Notes under the pieces: generated by a model
Told to the model about the DNA's origin: nothing
The model's input: only the letters and a program-made list of their open reading frames with translations
Databases searched by the model: none
Made by a program: the position numbers and the translations under genes
Shown here: positions 49,501 to 58,500 of the stretch, piece by piece
Numbering within the stretch: position 1 is the stretch's first letter
Layout of the letters: the number at the start of each line of letters is the position of its first letter
NCBI RefSeq assembly: GCF_041381155.1
Contig: NC_091144.1
Span: forward strand, 16,005,544-16,069,543
Direction: 5' to 3'
DNA: 64,000 nucleotides
Origin: Argopecten irradians
Lineage: Eukaryota > Mollusca > Bivalvia > Pectinida > Pectinidae

Positions 49501-52500
49501 AGGACGTGGATGCGGCACAGTGGTGTAAGCGCAGTTTGTCTGTGAGATATATTCCCCCGATATGGTGAGGTCCGTGTCCAGATAAGGGTAGAAGCATTCC
49601 GATCACTTATGATTTCTACACCCCAGGCCTATCTCATACTAAAAGCGGAGACAATAGAACAGAACAGGTAATTTAGTCCTTTGAAGTACACCACAAGAAC
49701 CGTATAACGGTACACTGTTGTTGGACGTGTCACTTTGATGTTGGGCGTTGCTCTCTCTGTAGTTTTCAAAGGAAATCTTTGCAGGCCTGTAATTGGTTCA
49801 GATGCTTTACGGCGACCTGCCTCCAATTTTTCTCTGAGATAGTCACATTTTTTATTTTATTTTTATTTCAGGATAATTTCAATTGCGATTTGGCAAAAGG
49901 CAATGCCTTTATTATAGCCCTCTCCCGGTAACTACATGAAAAACTGTACAATACATAAAACTCACCGCTAAAAAGTATAAGTAGTTAGCATTGATGAAAA
50001 TTATCAAACCATTCAGGAGTGTCTCATAAATCATGTTGTCAGACAAATGTTCACTATATTTTTCAATACATATAACAAATGTTTACAATATCTTAATGAA
50101 TAAAATTCTAAAGTGCTATCACTGCCAATGACATCTTATGTAAAGCGTCTGGTACATGTATGTCTAGTGCATTCCTGTACAATTTTCAGTAATGTATCAT
50201 TTGAATTGGCTATTATATATACATTTTTTTGTATAGAGGAAAGTGTCGATAGAATGAGGAATGTTTATATCTAGTGTAACAATAGAATTGCATTACCTAG
50301 TTTTTGGTTATTATAATGCGGGTAATAAAGGAAATAATGATAGTAATTTTCTTTTGGAAAATCACAAAGGCAGCCAGGACTTTCACTTAAATGAGAGCTC
50401 AAAAAAGAGTTTATATTATAAGTGAAACTTTATTGGCATTATGTGATAATTTTTTGTATCTATTTGTCACATGCCAGAAAATTTGAATTCCGCCAAATGT
50501 AGTGGAAACTGTCTATAATTACATGTATAATATCAGATTGTGGGTATTCCGTCTGCATATTACAGAGTTAGCTCCGTTGCGGGCAGGTATTGATTGTTAC
50601 GTCATTATTTAATGAGCGCAATCCACGTGGTTTTCTTCGAAAAGTATGACGTTACGTTCGCAAACACATGACGTCACTATCAATATCTACCCGCAAGGGC
50701 AGATAACTAAGTAATATGAAAATACAGAATTTCCTTTTAATGCACGTATATATGACATAGAAGGAAACGGGCAAGATGGAGAGTTCCATTCTGACATTAA
50801 AAAGGGAAAAAGAACTATTGTTGTATAATTGAGTTCTCTGGAATATTTAACAATCTACTATGGCGAAAATTATAGACGTTACTGGTGTTAATAAATGGCC
50901 GTAGCAGGTCTTTAAAGGGACAATTCAGTCTAAGAGAACATTAAATTTGTATATATATCAGATAAAACAACTTCTAATGGAAATTACATCAGTCAGTGTT
51001 ACTGTGATATGCCTGAAACGCCTATGGTGGTGACACGTGTGTGAAATATTCAAACTTGCTCGCTGTCCGCCATTACACACTGTGGTCGAACTTCTTGTAT
51101 GCCGAACCCTGTCCCTTGCTCGTAAAGTAATGCAACTTTTGGCTAGAACTGCTCAAATCGCTCTGACAGTAGTGTGTTTACCTTATTAGGTGAATTGTCT
51201 TGCCTAAAAATCATTTTATCACCTTCTCAGTGGTTATGTAGTTCATTTGTTTAACGTGCGTGACTTTGGCTCGGGTATGGGTACAGAGTTAATATTGTAC
51301 CTGCTTAATCGTATTGATCAACGATTTGATATTTCAACAATGTTAATTAAAATATTAACAATGTTGTGGAATTTGTCAATGTTTTACGTTATATGTTTCA
51401 TAAGAATGTAGAACAATACATTTATGCTATAGTTTGCTTATTGGTTATGTAAAAGAATTTGCCTGAGTGAATTGTCTCTTTAATAAAATAGTTCGTGTAA
51501 TTATAGAAAGCAATAGTGTTTGTCTTCTCTATTGGTTCAAGTTGTATTGGTTGAGTTGACTTGTTGCATTCTGTCTGGGCACAAATTGACCACACTTGGG
51601 TTTCTTCTATGTATAACAGCAAAACAAGTTTGTCAGCTATTGCGTAAGTACATAGCTTACAGTGTATAAATCCTTTATTATGATACTGAAATACTCCATT
51701 TCGCTATGTCCCTGATTAATCGTGAACTGATGTATGCATGTAACAGAATTGTAGAAAATGAAGTGGCCAGACCGGGGCTCGAATCCGGGACCTCCGAACA
51801 CTAGCCTAATGTTCTATCAAGTAAGCTCAAATTACTTATAACACGAACATATCTAAAAAGGAAAAAATATGAACAGTTAATCGTATTAGCTATTTGTGCA
51901 TTCGTAAACCAATCAATCTGACTATCAATTTCCATTTTAGTGCGACTTTCATGGAATCATTTAATGTATTTTGGATAAATGTTGAGACTGATGTTGCACC
52001 AGAACAAGCACCCTCTGTACAGACACAGGATCCCGAGGTATACTATTTATAAATCTTTATTTTATATAAATCATCATGCGTATAACATAAATCACGCAGC
52101 TATAAGAGAACTGTATTCTGTTAACGAACATAACAGATACCGATATCAAAACATACTTACACGTAAAATTATAGTGATCATATAGATGGTATTTACACAA
52201 CACAAGAATGTATTCTGTTTTTGTATATAACATTATTTCTCTTGGGAGTAGGTATCTATTGTGAAGTCATTACTTTATGAGCAACAATTAAGTCATCTTC
52301 TCTGAAAATATGGCGTTATGCTCACAAATTCAAGACGCAACAATTACGGTACTACTTAACCACAAGGACAGAAAACACTGTAATATGCAAATAAAGATTA
52401 GAATTGGCAGAATAAAAAGGTTAGGCCTCAGGATATACCAACCAATCGAAAATTGCATAATGTTTTGTGTCTTCATCTGTAATTGGCTAAGTCAAAACTT

Positions 52501-55500
52501 AGAATAGTATTAGACTACATAGTTTCATGATATTGGGTCCTAGAGCAAGGTGTACAAATAACCCTGTAATGTATTTTGTATCGAGGATATTAGAAAAACC
52601 TTTATTTTTCTAATGTTTATTTCCGGGTTTGTTGACAAACACAGCGCATTAACCAAATAAATTAAAGTTATTATGATAGTTTGATTGTAATTTTCAGATT
52701 GCTAAAAGACCCATTGACCTTGATTTGGATGGATGTGGATCAGAATCCGGATGTATGCTGTACCCGGGCTTCTGTTTTGGCCTGGAATGTGATACGGGTG
52801 TTACGTTCGAGATGTATTCTGAACATATCCATTTTAATATGTGGGCTAGAACATCGGAGAGCGCTTATGTTTCCATCGGGTTTTCGCACGATCGACTTAT
52901 GGTAATTCGTATAATATATCCACTAGATATAATATCAATTGTCTCCACATCTATGTATTAAAGCAGCATATTATGTAGTCCGCTAAACCTGTCTTTATTA
53001 TTAGGTTGTTTTTTTTTAAATTTTTTGTTAATATATAGTTAGCTCGAAGTACCTCTTGAAAATGTGAAATCGTAGGACAGATTTGACCTACGCTACGTCA
53101 GCGGCATATTTCTAATATTTTGTCCTCCAATGCCGGGAAAACGTACACATACCTATTCATTGGAATCTTATGTACCCCACTGCCCCCATGTTACATCCCA
53201 TTTATTAAATCAAACAACTCTGCACAATGAAATACTTCCGAGACCCCTCTATTTCACACATTTGTAATGGCCGCCGTCTACACATTTGGTTGAGCAAACG
53301 GCAGCCAATCACCGTCGCTTCCGGTTTTATTTTAAAAAAACCGAAGTGTTTCTAACAAAATTGTAGCCAGTTAGATTTTTTTTAAAAGTGGAATCATGGT
53401 CGACATACACGATATGTTGTCAAATACTCGAATTGAACACGACTATTGCTGGTACCGCATCACTTTCGCGATATTCACGTTGCATATGCATGTAGCATAT
53501 ACATGGTAGCATTTTGTTTATCTGTGTCCAAAATTACAGAATATAGGGAAATCATCTTCAAAACGATTTTGGTACGTTGAGTAAATAAAAGATATCACAT
53601 TTGTTATGAAACAAAACATTTTTTTACAAAAATAATGTTCAATGTTTTATTATACATAATGTATTCGATGAGTTATAATAAATCTTACTGTTTAAATATG
53701 TAAGATGACAATTGAACTCACACATAACAATGTTTTCCAATATTTGGATATCTCGCTAATTTTGATAAGAGCATTACATTGTCTTACAGGGTGACGACCT
53801 CACTATAACATGTACGCATGCAAATGGGAAATCTACATTTCAATATGGAATAAACATAATGCAGCTGAACTACCGACAATCTAAGGTAGGTGGATAATAA
53901 TGTTTGTGAAAAGGATGTTAAAGGATTATATAATGGTTATTGTTATATGATTCGCAAAATGATATGAGTGTAAACCGCGAAGGTATTTATGATGTGAGTA
54001 CACTGCCTCGTACTTCAATACCAGTTATTCAGTTAACAGTTATTACCCTAAAATATATTCACATCAGTCCTTAAGATTCAATCTACTATAAATAAATTCT
54101 TCAAAATTAATTTGGGGACTATCTTCTGAAATCAGTTCACCGTTATATCAGGCAATCAGAAGCTTCGTACAGAATTTCGACTTCAATTTTTAATATGAGT
54201 TAATAAAATTATTTTTAAGCCAATTAAAATACTAGTTTCGAAATAGCGAATAATTATGAAAATTCTAAACTTCATCACGTGATACATATAAGGCCAAATC
54301 TTCGGAAGTTAGATGAATCATAGTAAAGCTCCGAAAAATCTAAGTATTCGAGTAAGGTTAACTTTAATAACCATACAGTCCTTTATTATCATGGGTCAAA
54401 AAATTCGTGATATTCCCTTCAGTAAAAAGTGAGAAACGAATCAAGTTTGTTTGTGTCCGCTGAATCGCTACAATAACATGCTCACAAAAGTATATACATG
54501 TATATATAATAATTTTGTCCTTTGTGAAATTGTTTGGAAGGAGAACAGATATTGAAAGACATATAAACAGAAATCTAGAAAACTTTTATACATTATTCTA
54601 AGATTCGTCTTACATGTAATTACTAAAATTTTAGTACAATTATTTAACTCACTAGATGAAGTATTACTGACATTAATCAAGAAACAAGAAATATTCTATA
54701 AGACATTTGTTTTCTCGCTTCCATTTACAGAAGACCATCACTACGAGTTCCGTTAAAGTTATTCCGCCATTGTACTGTACTTATTTGCCCTTGCGATTAT
54801 AACGTCGTATTTTCGTGAGCAAAACATCATATTCTTACACAAAGATATGGCGTCATTTTTGTGCACAAAGTAATGACGTAACAATCAAAATGATGTTTTC
54901 ACTATCAATGCTGCATTCCGATTGGTCAAAAAGCGAGTGAAAATATCAAAAGTGATATTTCACGTAAGTGGAAATATCACTTTTATTTTCACCATAATAA
55001 TAAAATCTGTTACCTGTAAGTGATCGAGATCGGGTTATCTCAGTCGAGGGCTAAGATTTTGTAACATAATCCCAACCGAGGCGTTAGCCGAGGTTGGGAT
55101 GTTACAAAATCTTAGCCCAAGACTGAGATAACCCGATCTTGATCACTTAAAGGTAATAGATTTTTTTTCTCGCACCTCTAAGATATAATAAAACCATCCA
55201 TAAACGCATTCAGAGTAAAATTATCCCGTCTTGGGCCTCCTGGTTCAAAGCCGATTGACCATTTCATCTGCGATTCGAATTTAGTCATTCCGCGTAAAAC
55301 TATAGTTCGGTTATATCAAAGAAAAAGGCTGATCAATCGGTACATACTATTTTAATCATTAAAAACAACAACCAAAAAATGCATGGTAAATGCTGAATGT
55401 ACATATTTCTAATAATATTGATTGTCTGAAGCGTGTGACGTCATCGATTCGAGAGTATGACGTCACATGCGCGGACTGTTACATGAATGGTGTAAAATTC

Positions 55501-58500
55501 CGCCAAAAATCGCGTAAAGGTACCAGACAGATCGGACGAGATAGAAAAATCTAGCACTGGGTATCATGTGAGATTTCCCTGTCCGAGGTGCGAGAAAACC
55601 TTATATTTCAATAAGAAAAATGTAATAAATGTTTTTATTCCTTACCAGAGAGGACGAGTAACTGATATGGCCACTGAGTATCGAGATGGAAGTTTATATT
55701 GTTCCTTCACGATACCTATTATTGTGAATGTCACGACAGTCAACGAAAGTCTTGCGACGTACGATTTGCATAATCCATATCACGTGATGCTGGCATATGG
55801 ACGACTTTACGAAGGTAGCGTCAAATAGACATTTAGCTTTAGAACATGGATGTTTATATTTATCCATTGGATTTTATCAATATTCTAATAAATTTTATCA
55901 AAAATATTCACATGTGTCGAGCTGAGTTCAAGGATAAACATTGACCAAGTGAATGTTATAGATTTGTTAATATTCCCATTTGTTATGTTGAAAAATTTGA
56001 TTTAGTACGCGCGCTAATATCCACGAAGCCTAGCACAATAAATTATAAGCATTTAAATAATAACAAAATAAGACTTACATGTAACGACAAGCTATTTACA
56101 TTGTAATGATTACATCAAACAGCACTTCCTACCTGGCTACATTATACTGACGATGGACAATCCAGTCGTCCCACTTCCTATATCAATTATTATTTATGTA
56201 TAAGTTTAATGCCTCGACGTTTCAAACTTTTTAGCAATTAAAGTAAAGTGTTTTTTTTTATAAAAAAAATGATACCTCTTTCAATTTGAATATAACTGTG
56301 CTGATTACATTGAAGGTACTGATGTGATCGCCAAACATGATGAACTGCCAATACAGTCTATCAACAAGATCGCATTTGACGTAATTGGAATTCACCGAGC
56401 AAATGCTCTACCTCTCATTACCCAAATACACGGTGAGATAAAAGTAACACGGGCTTCTCTATTAATGATATTTCATTTAAGAAATCGTGCTCATAAAAAT
56501 AATGATTTTGATTCAAATGAGCAATAAATATAAACTTGTATATTTTTTATTCTTATTTCCATTGATACGCATAACATATGTTCCTTTTGACATGTTGAGA
56601 TTCAAGATATTGTATAATTCTCTGTATTAAGCAAATTATTTAAGAAATTGTGCTTCAAACACAAAAAAATCAGTTTTGTTATTATGTAATGCCGTTTTAG
56701 ATATTTCAAATATGCGCTTATAAACGAAATATTTTTCAAAGTTATTTTTATTAGTTATTATCGGATGTAAATATAATTTAATCATCTTACCACCCTTATA
56801 ACACTTTATAATCCAGGCTAGAGAGAACTGTTCTAAATTACTAGTTGTTTAGGTCGATATATTTCCTTTTAGTTGCAATGATTCAACGTTCTGTGCCGTA
56901 ATACAGTCTCAAAACATGTTTAATTTCGTGCTTGATTTATACAGTCAAACCTGAATCATTTTTAATGGTTTAGGTCGTTGGGCCTATTGACCAGTGATTT
57001 CCGATATAGAACACCGATAACATGTATGTGCAGTTAACAACAGGAAACAAAAGCAGGCATTAAGCGTTAATCAATCACATATATGTATTTGTTACGAAAA
57101 AAGACAGTTCCTGGATGTATTTGCGATGTTTTCAGAAATAGTTTTTGTGCTATTCGCAGTGCGTAGTTGAAGTTGCGTAGTAATTTGATGCGTTTTGCGA
57201 TTTTTTAAGAAATGTTTTGTGTACTTACTGTTAATTTTGAAGTTGCATAGTGTCTGGTTGTTTTCTATAATGATTTAAGGTTAATGTGATTAGTGCAAAC
57301 CACTAATCATTGTCTATTTCGTGTGTTTATACAGGAGCTCTGATGTTGACTGCCTGGATACTCTTTGTAGGCATTACTACTGTTGTAGCTCGATACCACA
57401 AACCAATGTACCCAGATAAGCTCGTCTGTGGAACAAAGGTTTGGTTTCAGGTGGGTATACCGTGGTAGTCATATGTTAGTTAGTTACTGGTTTTACCGCC
57501 TACATGACTCCGTCTATTGCATGGTAGTGTAAATCATCATTCCAGGGAAATCAATGGTTTAGGTTCAAGGAAAGTGAACATGATGTGGTTTTAACTTATG
57601 TTGTAAAGTGCAGTTCGGTCTTTGCAATTATGTAGACGTAGTAGGCAGAAATACTTGTTTGAACTTGCAAATATATATATTAGTATGATTGCATCCTCGA
57701 TATTTCATGGGTTACTATCACTGACGTTATATCCACCCCAGGACTATCTCACAGTAAAACCTAACGCAAGTCAGGATAAAAAATTTACTATGAAGATTGC
57801 AGAGAGAGCGAAGCCCAACATCAAAGCCACACCGTCAACCACAGTGTACCGTTATACGATTCTTTTTATGTACATCAGAGGACCACATTACCTGTGTGTT
57901 GTGTAGCCTTCAATTTTTACTATGAAATAGTACAGGGGTGGATATTACGTCAGTGATAGTAACCCTTGGATTATTGAGAATTATATGATAAATGACTATA
58001 CTACAATGTATTGGAAATTGCATTGAATTTATATACATTAATTTACTATTCTGTAACCTCTATTTAAAAAAATAATATATTTTTTGCTATAGATCCACAG
58101 ATCCACAGCTGTAGCAGTTTTCATTTTCACTGCAGCTTCCTTCGTCATAATATTCGTTAAAGTAAAAGGATTATCAGATGTAAGTTTTTGTTGTTTACAT
58201 TATGTTTCACGACAATTATTTAAGTTTGATACTATCTTATGTTCTATTTATTATTACAAGTGCATGTCTTCACATCACTGAAGTTAACTTCGTTGACCTT
58301 TTGGTCATGATGTTTATTTCCATAGTTGTAGTTTGTAGATGCTCTTTCATTAGTGACTTAATATCAACGGGACATTCGGTATGTTACATAATTTCATTTT
58401 GTCGACAATCAGAGTTGGCTTGGTATTACCGAGACATAATTCCGTCTTTGTGTATATTATTACAAAGTTAGCTCCCTTGCAGGTAGGTATCTATTGTGAC

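Noticed and set aside
52310..52507. 65-residue frame on the plus strand
   Set aside because: Mostly family E MITE sequence in FRRS1-like intron 5.
54770..54905. Further family E MITE copy in intron 7
   Set aside because: Shares TTGCCCTTGCG, GTGAGC and TAATGACGTAACAATC with the family, but the ends are not recognisable, so it was not listed as a feature.
57622..57906. 94-residue frame on the plus strand
   Set aside because: Internal to hAT-like MITE copy 3; the equivalent frame is not kept in the other copies.
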